Assembly (NCBI GenBank): GCA_029261165.1
Contig: JAJDBV010000006.1
Coordinates: forward strand, 1 to 33,655
From: Nitrospirota bacterium
GTDB taxonomy: Bacteria; Nitrospirota; Nitrospiria; SBBL01; JAADHI01
Reading direction: 5' to 3'
Length of the DNA stretch: 33,655 bases
Shown in pieces: positions 14,813 through 23,302 of this stretch (position 1 is the stretch's first letter; each line of letters begins with the position of its first letter). The notes under the pieces were generated by a model that ran no database searches, was not told the DNA's origin, and saw only the letters and a list, made by a program, of their open reading frames with translations. The position numbers and the translations under genes are program-made.

Positions 14813-15841
14813 TCATCTAAACGGGGGGGCATACATCAACCCGCCGTCAGTCCAGAGGGCATTCAGGCCGCGAGACATCTTGAATTTGGATTTCATTCCG
14901 AGATTTCGTTCAAAAACTTCACCGTAGTTGCCTACATTTTTTATAATATTGGCGACGAAATGGTTGTCCACGCCGAGGCCTTTTCCAAGGGTTCCGGTCA
15001 CACCAAGGAGTCGCTGAATGACGGGGTCCTTATTTTTTTTCATGGCCTCAAGGTTTTTTTGAGTCACACCCAATTCTTCTGCAGCCAACATGCCATAAAC
15101 GGTCCAGACGACCACATCCCTCCATTGGCTATCATTAGAACCCACCGCCGGTCCCAGTGGCTCTTTGGAGATGGTTTGATCCATAAGAACATATATCGAA
15201 GGATTTTTTTCCGCATATTGCCGGGCAAGGAGTGTGGATCTGTCTGAGGTTGCGGCATCACATCGGTTTGCTCTAAAAGCAGACATCATCCCGTCGGCAT
15301 CTTCAAAGGTCAGCAGTTTAAATTTGACATTTCTTTTAGCGAAGTAATCTGTGATATTTTTTTCTGTCGTGGTTCCTGAAATGGTGCAAAACGTGGCACC
15401 TGCCAGTTCGCTGATCCCTTGGATGCCCAGATCTTTTTTTACCAGAACACCCTGGCCGTCGTAAAATGTCGTCACTGTAAAATCAAGCCCGACCGCCCCG
15501 TCCCTGGAAGCTGTCCATGTCGTATTTCGGGAAAGGACATCAATTTCGCCCGCCTGGAGTGCCGTAAAGCGTTGAGCAGATGAGAGAGGGACATATTTTA
15601 CTTTGGTGGGATCATTAAATACGGTGCTTGCAATGGCCTTACAAAACGCAACATCAAATCCTTCAAATTGACCACTGGGGGTAAGAAAGCCAAACCCCGG
15701 AATCATTTTGTTCACTCCGCAATGGAGAATTCCACGACGCTTTACCGTGTCCAACTTGCCGGCAAAAACAGAAGAAGCCCCCAGGATGAGTACCAGGGTA
15801 AACAATGTGCTCGCGGCTAATTTCAATCTATTTTTTGTCAT
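14813..15841 (-). CDS. aapJ: General amino-acid ABC transporter substrate-binding protein AapJ
   Basis: This 342-residue periplasmic binding protein of the AapJ/BztA group delivers L-amino acids to AapQM. The signal peptide (MTKNRLKLAAS... ending SSVFA) is cleaved just before GKLDTVKRRGILHCGVN. The ligand-binding lobes contain GFLTPSGQFEGFDVAFCKAIA and LSSAQRFTALQAGEIDVLSRNTTWT, the usual family blocks. I chose ATG 15841: AGAGG lies upstream at good spacing and the signal peptide starts cleanly. The frame is open a further 18 codons upstream, but that would place a polar extension before it. It is the first gene of aapJQMP, with a palindromic candidate operator over its promoter. Confidence 0.94.
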   Translation of the reverse strand: MTKNRLKLAASTLFTLVLILGASSVFAGKLDTVKRRGILHCGVNKMIPGFGFLTPSGQFEGFDVAFCKAIASTVFNDPTKVKYVPLSSAQRFTALQAGEIDVLSRNTTWTASRDGAVGLDFTVTTFYDGQGVLVKKDLGIQGISELAGATFCTISGTTTEKNITDYFAKRNVKFKLLTFEDADGMMSAFRANRCDAATSDRSTLLARQYAEKNPSIYVLMDQTISKEPLGPAVGSNDSQWRDVVVWTVYGMLAAEELGVTQKNLEAMKKNKDPVIQRLLGVTGTLGKGLGVDNHFVANIIKNVGNYGEVFERNLGMKSKFKMSRGLNALWTDGGLMYAPPFR

Positions 15842-15910
15842 AAGGAGCGCCTCTGAATGGTGAATTGATTTGCTTGTAACGTGTTGGGCCATCACATAGA
15901 ATAAAGGGAC

Positions 15911-15939
15911 ATTCTATAGAAATATTTCTATAGAAACAA
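15911..15939 (-). promoter_or_regulatory. aapJQMP promoter with 24-bp palindromic operator in the spacer
   Basis: On the minus strand, -35 TTGTTT (15939-15934), a 17-bp spacer and -10 TAGAAT (15916-15911) lie 70 bases before aapJ. A perfect 24-bp palindrome, made of two copies of TTCTATAGAA separated by ATAT, spans 15912-15935 and so covers the spacer and parts of both hexamers. This is where a dimeric repressor would block polymerase. The regulator is not identifiable from the window. Confidence 0.6.
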
Positions 15940-16000
15940 CCTCATATTTAAATTCGTTTAAGCTTGCTTCTCCTACATCTTGAAGGGCGAGGTTTCATTT

Positions 16001-16047
16001 GAGTTACTAATCTCATTTGACTTTTACGGTATAAATATAGTAACCTC
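16001..16047 (+). promoter_or_regulatory. Inverted repeat in the fadD-side leader
   Basis: GAGTTACTA (16001-16009) and TAGTAACCTC (16038-16047) are inverted arms with a loop of 28 bases holding CATTTGACTTTTACGGTATAAA. The latter has promoter-like hexamers but not at standard spacing. It could be an operator for the acyl-CoA ligase gene or a chance structure. The rest of 15842-16130 is non-coding divergent promoter DNA. Confidence 0.3.
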
Positions 16048-16130
16048 AACGGGTCGTTTCTGTGTTTTTCTTTCCCCTGTTCTGGGGGGAGCGGACGTAA
16101 CATCCATGTGTGTTCATGGAGGCAAGCAGA

Positions 16131-17804
16131 TTGCTTATGGACCGTCCCTGGCTTAAGTATTATGAACAGAATGTCCCGGAAAGCACTCAATTTCCATCCG
16201 TTCCAGTCTATCAATTTTTAGATGATTCAGCCCTCCGTTACCCGAGTCTCTGTGCCATCCTTTTCTACGGGAAGAGGACAAGCTACCAACAGTTGTCTCT
16301 AGAAAGTAATCGGTTCTCACATCTCCTCGCAAAACTGGGTGTTCGTAAAGGGGATCGGGTGGCTATTATGCTTCCGAACGTTCCCCAATGTGTTATTGCC
16401 TACTATGGTGCCCTGAAGGTCGGTGCGATTGTTGTGATGACGAATCCGCTGTACGTCGAACGAGAACTTCAAGTACAGCTTGATGATTCCGGCGCAGAAA
16501 CGATTATTGCCCTCGATTTTTTCTATCCCCTTATTGAAAAGATCAAGCATAAAACTTCTTTGAAAAATATTATCTTAACCTCCATCCGGGATGCATTGCC
16601 CTGGTTTTTGTCTTTACTCTACCCGATCAAGGCAAAGAAGGAGGGGCAATGGATTCAAGTTCAAAAAGTGCCGCCTGTCTACGACATGATGGAACTGATG
16701 AAACAGATGCCTTCATCGGACCTGAATGTGATTGTTTTTCCTACAGACCTGGCCCTTCTCCAATACACCGGCGGAACGACTGGAACCCCAAAGGGGGTCA
16801 TGTTGACGCATCAAAACCTTGTGGTCAATACGATTCAATGCCGTAAATGGATGCCTTCCCTTATAGAGAAGAAGGAAGTTTTTCTCGGAGTGATTCCTTT
16901 CTTCCATGTCTACGGGATGTCAACTTGTATGAACCTGGCGATCTATCTGGGATCCACATTGGTTCTCTTACCGCGATTTACAACCCGAGATGTCTTGAAG
17001 ACCATCCAGAAAAACAAGGTCACAATATTCATGGGAGTACAGGCGATGTACGTCGCAATTAATAATTTTTCCACTATTAAAGAACATGATCTCTCTTCTG
17101 TACGTGTTTGCATCTCTGGTGCGGGACCACTTCATTTGGAGGTTCAACGCTGCTTTGAAGCGCTGACAGGGGCAAAGCTGGTCGAGGGATTCGGACTGTC
17201 TGAGGCCTCTCCTGTGACGCATGTGATCCCGATTGATGGGAAGCGGAAAGAAGGGAGCATCGGACTTCCCCTTCCGAATACCCTGGCAAAGATTGTTGAT
17301 ATTGAGACAGGAATGGAAGACCTTGAAGTTGGAGAGGTTGGTGAATTGATTGTTCAGGGGCCTCAGGTGATGCAGGGATATTGGAAAAATGAGAAAGAAA
17401 CAGAGGATGTCTTGCGGGATGGGTGGCTTTATACCGGCGATATGGCCCGAATGGATGAAGATGGATACTTTTTTATTGTCGACCGCAAGAAGGATATGAT
17501 CAAGACGAAGGGAGAGAATGTCTATCCACGGGAGGTGGAAGAGGCGCTTTTTCGGCATCCTAAAATTGAAGATGCGGTCGTGATTGGCATTCCTGAGAAG
17601 TTCTCGGGAGAATATATTAAGGCCTATGTTGTGATGAAAGAAGGAGTAGCGTTAACAGTTGATGAGGTGATGCGTCATTGCGGCACAGAGTTGTCTAAAT
17701 TCAAGGTGCCGAAAGAGATTGAATTTCGATCTGAACTTCCGAAGACGATCATTGGAAAGGTATTAAGGCGTGTTTTGCTGGAGGAAGAGATGAAGAAGCG
17801 GTAA
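16131..17804 (+). CDS. fadD: Long-chain fatty acid-CoA ligase (AMP-binding, FadD-like)
   Basis: This protein of about 557 residues activates fatty acids to acyl-CoA via an acyl-adenylate, at the cytoplasmic side of the membrane. The ANL-superfamily motifs are complete: YTGGTTGTPKGVMLTH (phosphate loop), GFGLSEASP, GWLYTGDMARMDEDGY, the hinge IVDRKKDMIKTKGENVYP and the catalytic lysine in KTIIGKVLRR. A GGAGG at 16118-16122 suits TTG 16131. ATG 16137 and GTG 16110 are in-frame alternatives, the last lying before the Shine-Dalgarno. It is the first gene of the fatty-acid degradation block, separated from the thiolase operon by repeat B3, whose left end contains this gene's TAA stop. FadD-like is secure, exact chain length is not. 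Confidence 0.92.
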   Translation: MLMDRPWLKYYEQNVPESTQFPSVPVYQFLDDSALRYPSLCAILFYGKRTSYQQLSLESNRFSHLLAKLGVRKGDRVAIMLPNVPQCVIAYYGALKVGAIVVMTNPLYVERELQVQLDDSGAETIIALDFFYPLIEKIKHKTSLKNIILTSIRDALPWFLSLLYPIKAKKEGQWIQVQKVPPVYDMMELMKQMPSSDLNVIVFPTDLALLQYTGGTTGTPKGVMLTHQNLVVNTIQCRKWMPSLIEKKEVFLGVIPFFHVYGMSTCMNLAIYLGSTLVLLPRFTTRDVLKTIQKNKVTIFMGVQAMYVAINNFSTIKEHDLSSVRVCISGAGPLHLEVQRCFEALTGAKLVEGFGLSEASPVTHVIPIDGKRKEGSIGLPLPNTLAKIVDIETGMEDLEVGEVGELIVQGPQVMQGYWKNEKETEDVLRDGWLYTGDMARMDEDGYFFIVDRKKDMIKTKGENVYPREVEEALFRHPKIEDAVVIGIPEKFSGEYIKAYVVMKEGVALTVDEVMRHCGTELSKFKVPKEIEFRSELPKTIIGKVLRRVLLEEEMKKR

Positions 17805-17958
17805 ACGGTTCAGCATGCCCCCCTTTTCCTCCATGGAGGCGTTGCTGTGGTGCTCGAATCCTCACGTAGGGACATACGTAGCGGTTCTGCGCTCCTCGCG
17901 CCTTACCCTGGAGGATGGGTCTCGCGAAGCCAAAATTGTGGCATGTTGAGCCGTTTAC
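17801..17958 (+). repeat. Family B hairpin repeat, copy 3
   Basis: This 158-bp element has clear terminal inverted repeats: GTAAACGGTTCAGCATGCC at the left and the complement of GTAAACGGCTCAACATGCC at the right. It contains the shared core GCGTTGCTGTGGTGCTCGAA, a central CACGTA-gggaca-TACGTA hairpin and GCGCTCCTCGCGCCTTACCC. It includes the TAA stop of the acyl-CoA ligase (17802-17804) and ends 45 bases before the extended -10 of the next operon. Confidence 0.88.
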
Positions 17959-17999
17959 AAGGCTAGCATCATTTTTTACCGAACAAAATTCAGGCGAAT

Positions 18000-18008
18000 T
18001 GATATAAT
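18000..18008 (+). promoter_or_regulatory. Extended -10 promoter for the beta-oxidation operon
   Basis: TGATATAAT (18000-18008) is a perfect -10 with the extended TG element. There is no good -35 at 16-18 bp, as expected for an extended -10 promoter. Transcription would begin near 18015, just before the ribosome site GAAAGGAG of the thiolase gene. Confidence 0.5.
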
Positions 18009-18034
18009 TAATCGAAATATTGAAAGGAGTCTGC

Positions 18035-19225
18035 ATGAAGGAAGCGGTTATTGTAGAAGGGGTCCGAACGCCCATCGGAAATATGGGCGGGGCGCTCAAG
18101 GGACTCACCAACCAGAAGATGGGTGAAGCAGTAATCCGAGAGGTATTCAATCGTTCCGGAATCGATCCTGCGGCAGTTGAAGAGGTCATCTTTGGTTGTG
18201 TCGGGCAATATAGTGATGCGACCAATCTGGCGCGTGTCATCATGTTGATGGCGGACTTGCCAATTTCCACCCCGGCCTACACTGTCGCGCGTAATTGTGC
18301 TTCGGGCCTGCAGGCCGTCGTGAATGCCTGCCAGAATATCTACTCGGGGGATGCGGACCTCCAGGTTGCCGGAGGGGTGGAAAACATGAGTCTGGCACCG
18401 TTTGTTTCACGCGACATGCGGTTTGGACAGCGCCTGCGCCATTCCATGATGATTGATTCGATCTGGGAGGGACTGACCGATGGTTTCTGCGGACAGGTCA
18501 TGGGATACACCGCTGAGAACCTTGCAGAAGAGTATCAAATCTCCCGTGAGGAGCAGGACAAATATGCGGTAGAAAGTCATAAGAAGGCCTTTCGAGCGAC
18601 CCGGGAGGGAAAATTTCGAGAGGAGATCGTTCCCGTTCTTGTTCCGAAAAAAGTGGCAGGAAAGGAAGTGACTCCGGAGCCCTTTTCTCAGGATGAAGGG
18701 CCGAATATCGCGCTCACGGAGCAGATGCTCTCTCTCTATCCGACGATCTTCAAGGACGGGGGAACAGTAACACCAGGCAATGCCTGTCCGATCAGCGATG
18801 GCGCGGCGGCCCTCCTGGTCATGTCACGAGAGCGGGCCAATGCCCTGGGAAAAGAACCGATGGGGATTGTGCGGTCGTACGCCGCAGTTGGGGTCGATCC
18901 ACAACGCATGGGAATCGGCCCGGCGCTGGCTATTCCAAAGGCATTGAAGAAGGCGGGGCTTTCTCTTTCGGATATTGATCTGATTGAGGTCAATGAAGCC
19001 TTTGCCGTTCAGTACCTTGCGGTTGAGCGAGTATTGGGACTCAAGCGGGAGATCACGAACGTTAATGGCGGGGCAATCGCCCTTGGGCATCCGGTCGGGA
19101 TGAGCGGCACCCGCCTGGTGATCACCCTCCTGAAAGAGATGAAAAGGCGGGATTTGACTCTGGGTGTTGCATCTCTTTGTGTGGGTGGCGGACTCGGTAT
19201 GGCGATGGTACTGGAGCGAAAGTAG
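18035..19225 (+). CDS. fadA: Acetyl-CoA C-acyltransferase (3-ketoacyl-CoA thiolase)
   Basis: This 396-residue classical thiolase cleaves 3-ketoacyl-CoA with CoA in beta-oxidation, or condenses acetyl-CoA in reverse. All catalytic elements are present: nucleophile Cys88 in RNCASGLQA, the VNEAFAVQ block, GHPVGMSG (His) and the second cysteine in CVGGGLGMA near the C-terminus. This contrasts with the cysteine-less thiolase at 7927. ATG 18035 is preceded by GAAAGGAG at ideal spacing. A TTG at 18020 lies inside that site and is not used. The dehydrogenase gene follows 8 bases after the stop, so this is operonic. FadA and AtoB-type thiolases cannot be separated from the sequence alone. Confidence 0.94.
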   Translation: MKEAVIVEGVRTPIGNMGGALKGLTNQKMGEAVIREVFNRSGIDPAAVEEVIFGCVGQYSDATNLARVIMLMADLPISTPAYTVARNCASGLQAVVNACQNIYSGDADLQVAGGVENMSLAPFVSRDMRFGQRLRHSMMIDSIWEGLTDGFCGQVMGYTAENLAEEYQISREEQDKYAVESHKKAFRATREGKFREEIVPVLVPKKVAGKEVTPEPFSQDEGPNIALTEQMLSLYPTIFKDGGTVTPGNACPISDGAAALLVMSRERANALGKEPMGIVRSYAAVGVDPQRMGIGPALAIPKALKKAGLSLSDIDLIEVNEAFAVQYLAVERVLGLKREITNVNGGAIALGHPVGMSGTRLVITLLKEMKRRDLTLGVASLCVGGGLGMAMVLERK

Positions 19226-19233
19226 GAGGAGAC

Positions 19234-20445
19234 ATGTACATTTACAAGGCAGCGGTCATTGGCGCAGGAACCATGGGGGCGGGAATTGCACAGGTGATTA
19301 CTTTTTCAGGCCTTCCGGTGATATTGAAGGACATCAATCAGGAGGCCGTTGATCGTGGCTTGAAGACGATCAGGAAAATCTATCAGAATCGTGTGGATAA
19401 AGGGAAGATGACGGCATCGGAGATGGATCAGAAGATGGCCCTGGTCAGTGGCGCGGTTGACTATTCAGGATTTGCAGATGTCGATATTGTCATTGAGGCG
19501 GTTTTTGAAGATGTTTCGGTCAAGCAAAAACTTTTCCATGATTTGGAAGCGGTTTGTCCTGAGAGTACGATCCTGGCAAGCAATACCTCCTCTCTCCCGC
19601 TCTCTGCTATCGCGTCTTCCTCAGAGAGACCTGAAAAAGTGGTCGGCTTGCATTTCTTCAATCCGGCGCCGGTGATGAAACTGGTTGAAGTGATCCCTGG
19701 TCTTGGAACATCACAGGAGACAATTGATGATGTCACACTCTTTTCAGAAAGTCTTCGGAAGATCCCTATTCGGGTAGAGGAGTGTGCGGGGTTCCTGGTC
19801 AATCGTCTCTTACTCCCCTACTTGAACGAATCTGCCATTGCTCTGGAGGAGGGTGCGGCCACGGCGAAGGAGATGGATGATGCTGTCATTGCCTTTGGAC
19901 TCCCAATGGGCCCTTTTACACTTTTTGACCTGGTTGGAATTGACGTCTCGTTGAAGGTGGCAGATATCCTTTATGAGGCCTATGGTCCCCGGGCGAAGTC
20001 CGCCGAAATTATTACCGCGCTGGTGAAGGCCGGGCGCTATGGCTTAAAAAGCGGATCGGGTTTTTATGAATATGGGGAGGGAAATCCGGGTGCACTCGAT
20101 TCTATTATCGATCAGGTGGGAAAAAAGAAAGGAGCTGGAAGGAATCCTTTTTCCGTAGATCGCCTGATCATGCCGATGATCAACGAAGCCGTGATTTCTC
20201 TCCAGGAAGGTGTTGCATCTGCTGCCGATATCGATGTTGCAATGCTGGCGGGGACTGGTTTTCCTCAGGAAAAAGGAGGCCCGCTTCATTACGCGGATCA
20301 AATCGGCGTTGATACGGTCCTCTCTTCCCTGGAGAAACTAAAAGAGGAGCATGGCGCGCGTTTCTGGCCCGCGCCGATGCTGAAACGTATGGTGGTGGGA
20401 GGATACCTGGGTCAAAAAACGGGGAAGGGCTTCTTCCAATACTAA
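19234..20445 (+). CDS. 3-hydroxyacyl-CoA dehydrogenase
   Basis: This 403-residue NAD-dependent enzyme oxidises L-3-hydroxyacyl-CoA to 3-ketoacyl-CoA. The N-terminal Rossmann motif is [27 protein letters not shown] and [17 protein letters not shown] hold the catalytic Ser/His region, with His in HFFNP. Two C-terminal helical domains follow, the second with ...[23 protein letters not shown]. It lacks the crotonase domain of FadB/FadJ fusions; hydration is done by the separate next gene. GGAGGAG directly precedes ATG 19234. The longer open frame from 19177 overlaps the thiolase and is not used. Confidence 0.94.
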   Translation: MYIYKAAVIGAGTMGAGIAQVITFSGLPVILKDINQEAVDRGLKTIRKIYQNRVDKGKMTASEMDQKMALVSGAVDYSGFADVDIVIEAVFEDVSVKQKLFHDLEAVCPESTILASNTSSLPLSAIASSSERPEKVVGLHFFNPAPVMKLVEVIPGLGTSQETIDDVTLFSESLRKIPIRVEECAGFLVNRLLLPYLNESAIALEEGAATAKEMDDAVIAFGLPMGPFTLFDLVGIDVSLKVADILYEAYGPRAKSAEIITALVKAGRYGLKSGSGFYEYGEGNPGALDSIIDQVGKKKGAGRNPFSVDRLIMPMINEAVISLQEGVASAADIDVAMLAGTGFPQEKGGPLHYADQIGVDTVLSSLEKLKEEHGARFWPAPMLKRMVVGGYLGQKTGKGFFQY

Positions 20446-20489
20446 CCATATGACATGTTGAACAATGATGAAAGGACAGGAGGGGCGAT

Positions 20490-21269
20490 TTGGAAAATGA
20501 GATTGTAAAATCTTCACGAGATGGTCATGTGGCGACGGTTACTTTGAATAATCCTCCCGCGAATCTTCTGACCTTTGAGCTCTTGTCCGAATTGGAAAAA
20601 GTGCTTGATTTGCTGGCGGGGGATGATGAGGTCAAGGCGGTCGTCATTACGGGATCGGGGAGTCTTTTCGTCGCCGGAGCCGATGTCAAAGTGATCGCCT
20701 CTATCTCTTCGTCTGAGGAGGGTGAATCACTTGCAAAAAGGGGACAGGCGGTTTTCGACAAGCTTGAACAGATGCAGAAACCGGTGATCGCTGCCATTAT
20801 GGGTTTCTGCCTTGGTGGTGGACTCGAGTTGGCAATGGCTTGCCATATCCGTATCGGCGGGGAACGCGTCCGTCTGGGGCAACCGGAAATCAACCTCGGC
20901 ATCATTCCGGGTTTTGGCGGGACGCAACGTCTTCCTAGATTGACGGGACAGGCAAAGGCGATTGAGTTGATCTTGACCGGTGATATGATCAATGCGGAGG
21001 AAGCGAAGCGGCTAGGCCTTCTCAACAAAGTGGTCCCGGAAGGCGCGGTGTTGAAAGAGGCTCAGGGATTGGCGAAAAAGATTGCGGCAAAAGGGAAGAA
21101 AGCGGTCGAAGCAAGTCTGATGGCCATTCAGTATGGGATGGAACATCCGCTTCCCTCCGGTTTGACACTTGAGGCGGAACTTTTTGGAAAGATCTGTGAG
21201 ACAGAGGATAAGAAAGAGGGTGTAAAAGCCTTTCTTGAAAAGCGTCAGGCGAAGTTTCAAGGTCGATAA
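20490..21269 (+). CDS. Enoyl-CoA hydratase (crotonase family)
   Basis: This 259-residue crotonase hydrates trans-2-enoyl-CoA to 3-hydroxyacyl-CoA. The oxyanion-hole and both catalytic glutamates are recognisable: GFCLGGGLELAMAC (first Glu) and LGQPEINLGIIPGFGGTQRL (second Glu), with GADVK earlier. The start is TTG 20490, with CAGGAGGGG 5-6 bases upstream. No ATG gives the conserved N-terminus. It sits between the dehydrogenase and etfB in the same operon, which supports a beta-oxidation role over another crotonase activity. Confidence 0.92.
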   Translation: MENEIVKSSRDGHVATVTLNNPPANLLTFELLSELEKVLDLLAGDDEVKAVVITGSGSLFVAGADVKVIASISSSEEGESLAKRGQAVFDKLEQMQKPVIAAIMGFCLGGGLELAMACHIRIGGERVRLGQPEINLGIIPGFGGTQRLPRLTGQAKAIELILTGDMINAEEAKRLGLLNKVVPEGAVLKEAQGLAKKIAAKGKKAVEASLMAIQYGMEHPLPSGLTLEAELFGKICETEDKKEGVKAFLEKRQAKFQGR

Positions 21270-21322
21270 TATCTGGTATCGGTCGTAATTGCGAAGGATG
21301 CCCTCTCGAAAGTAGGAGGCTG

Positions 21323-22114
21323 ATGAAGATCGCCGTTTGCATTAAACAAGTCCCCGCCACAGAGTCAAAAATCAAACCATCTTCTGATGGAAAGGAAATT
21401 GACCGAACGGGACTTTCCTATGTTGTGAATCCATATGACGAGTTTGGTGTTGAGGAGGCCTTAAGAATAAAAGAGCGGCTTGAGAGTTCTGTCACCGTGG
21501 TGACCATGGGGACGGAAAGGGCAGAAGAGGCACTGAGAACCTGTCTTGCCCTTGGGGCGGACCAGGCAATACATATCAAGGATGATCTGCTGAGGGGGGG
21601 AGATGCCTATGGGGTGGCTCTTGTTCTGACCACGGCCTTGATGAAAGAGCATTATGACATTATCTTTTTTGGAAAACAGGCCGTTGATGACGACAGCGGC
21701 GCCGTTGGTATTCATGTTGCTGAACTCATGGGGCTTCCGCATGTGGCCGTAATTAATAAACTTGATCTTAAGCCGGAAGAGGGGAGGGCCCTCGCCTCAC
21801 GACAGATTGAAGGGGCGACTGAAATGGTCAACATAAAACTCCCTGCGGTCTTTACCTGCCAAAAAGGGCTCAATGAGCCGAGATATGCTTCTCTCCCCGG
21901 CATTATGAAAGCAAAACAGAAACCATTGACGACACTGACCTTGGCTGACTTAGGTGTAGATAAAGATGCCGTTGGGGCGAAAGGGGCAAAGCTTGTGGTT
22001 GACTGCATCAAAGCACCAAGGGTCCGATCAACCGGCAATATCATCGACAAAAATCCCTCAGAGTCGGTTGAAGAGCTTGTTCGTTTACTTCGGGATGAGG
22101 CGAAAGTATTATAA
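21323..22114 (+). CDS. etfB: Electron transfer flavoprotein beta subunit (EtfB/FixA-like)
   Basis: This 263-residue subunit, with EtfA, carries electrons from acyl-CoA dehydrogenases. Family blocks include the MKIAVCIKQVPATESKI start, NPYDEFGVEEALRIKE, VTMGTERAEEALRTCLALGADQAI, DDDSGAVG and ASRQIEGATEMVNIKLPAVFTCQKGLNEPRY. The segment aligned with the second-FAD loop of bifurcating ETFs reads RGGDAYGVA, resembling neither the clear GADT form nor the classical mitochondrial form. Bifurcation therefore cannot be decided. AGTAGGAGG lies before ATG 21323. It is 53 bases after the hydratase and 121 bases before etfA. Confidence 0.93.
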   Translation: MKIAVCIKQVPATESKIKPSSDGKEIDRTGLSYVVNPYDEFGVEEALRIKERLESSVTVVTMGTERAEEALRTCLALGADQAIHIKDDLLRGGDAYGVALVLTTALMKEHYDIIFFGKQAVDDDSGAVGIHVAELMGLPHVAVINKLDLKPEEGRALASRQIEGATEMVNIKLPAVFTCQKGLNEPRYASLPGIMKAKQKPLTTLTLADLGVDKDAVGAKGAKLVVDCIKAPRVRSTGNIIDKNPSESVEELVRLLRDEAKVL

Positions 22115-22235
22115 CTTGTTACCGTGTCGCATCCGTTTTACCAAATCCATCACCCGTCGTTACTTTGAGAAAAAATGACATCGATTTAGCTCTCGATATA
22201 CAGATAGAATTTTGAAAGGAACGCAAGGAGGCATT

Positions 22236-23225
22236 ATGGCGGGCACACTGGTCTTTTCAGAACAACGTGAGGGAAAGGTCAAGCGTGTCGCTCTGGAGGC
22301 ACTTACAGCCGCTCGAACCCTTCAATCCAAGGTCGGAGGAGAAGTTGCGGCGGTGATCATAGGCGATCAGGTGGCTGATGAGGCAAAGGGGCTTACGGCT
22401 GCGGGCGCGGAAAAGGTCTACCTGGCAGAGGATCCCTTCCTACACTATTATTCGTCGGAAGGATATGCTTCTATTATTGCGGACCTGGCAAAGAAGTTGG
22501 ATACCCGTCTAATCCTGATGGGGGCAACGATGATGGGGAAGGATCTTGGCCCGAAACTGGCGGCCAGACTCGGCGGGCCTTTTGCCGGTGATTGTGTTGG
22601 GCTGGAAATCGTCGATGAGGGAATGCTTGTCGCACATCGACCGATCTACGGAGGGAAGATCATGTCCACGGTCAAGAGCCGTCAAAGTGGCTTCCAGGTG
22701 GCCACCATTCGACCAAATGTCTTTCCCGTGGAGAAACAGACGTCGGAGAATACCATCCGGATTGAAAGAATCACCTCACCTTGTGATCTCTCCAGTTTGC
22801 TTGCCCAGGTACAAGAGGTGGTGGCGACAGCGAGTTCGAAAGTTGAATTGACGGAGGCACGCATTATCGTATCGGGAGGAAGGGGACTCAAAGGTCCTGA
22901 AAATTTTAACTTGGTTGAGGACCTGGCAGAAGCTCTCGGGGCTGCTGTAGGGGCATCCCGTGCCGCGGTTGATGCCGGTTGGAAACCGCACAGTTACCAG
23001 GTTGGCCTGACGGGTAAAACGGTTTCTCCTCTTCTCTATATTGCCTGCGGTATTTCCGGAGCAATACAACATCTGGCCGGGATGTCTTCTTCGAAATATA
23101 TCGTTGCGATCAATAAAGATCCGAATGCCCCGATCTTCAAGATTGCCAATTATGGCATCGTTGGTGATCTTTTTGAGATTCTTCCTCTCCTGACTGAGGC
23201 TGTAAAAAAGGTGAGAGAAGGTTAA
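22236..23225 (+). CDS. etfA: Electron transfer flavoprotein alpha subunit (EtfA/FixB-like)
   Basis: This 329-residue FAD-binding partner of EtfB has an N-terminal ETF domain (GDQVADEAKGLTAAGAEKVYLAED) and a C-terminal FAD domain. The latter has the signature VSGGRGLKGPENFNLVEDLAEALGAAVGASRAAVDAGW and the closing LYIACGISGAIQHLAGM...IVAINKDPNAPIFKIANYGIVGD. There is no N-terminal ferredoxin extension. AAGGAGG precedes ATG 22236. The open frame from 22212 contains no better start. The operon with FixC downstream suggests that the ETF is re-oxidised by that protein. Confidence 0.94.
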   Translation: MAGTLVFSEQREGKVKRVALEALTAARTLQSKVGGEVAAVIIGDQVADEAKGLTAAGAEKVYLAEDPFLHYYSSEGYASIIADLAKKLDTRLILMGATMMGKDLGPKLAARLGGPFAGDCVGLEIVDEGMLVAHRPIYGGKIMSTVKSRQSGFQVATIRPNVFPVEKQTSENTIRIERITSPCDLSSLLAQVQEVVATASSKVELTEARIIVSGGRGLKGPENFNLVEDLAEALGAAVGASRAAVDAGWKPHSYQVGLTGKTVSPLLYIACGISGAIQHLAGMSSSKYIVAINKDPNAPIFKIANYGIVGDLFEILPLLTEAVKKVREG

Positions 23226-23302
23226 ACCCCATATGTCAGGATTCAAAGGCCAACGGAAAATGGGACGGCGTCCTCTGACCCCCCGTATTTTGGAGCGTTC
23301 AC

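Noticed and set aside
19177-19233. Upstream extension of the 3-hydroxyacyl-CoA dehydrogenase
   Set aside because: It lies within the thiolase 3' end. GGAGGAG directly before ATG 19234 and the NAD-motif position define the true start.
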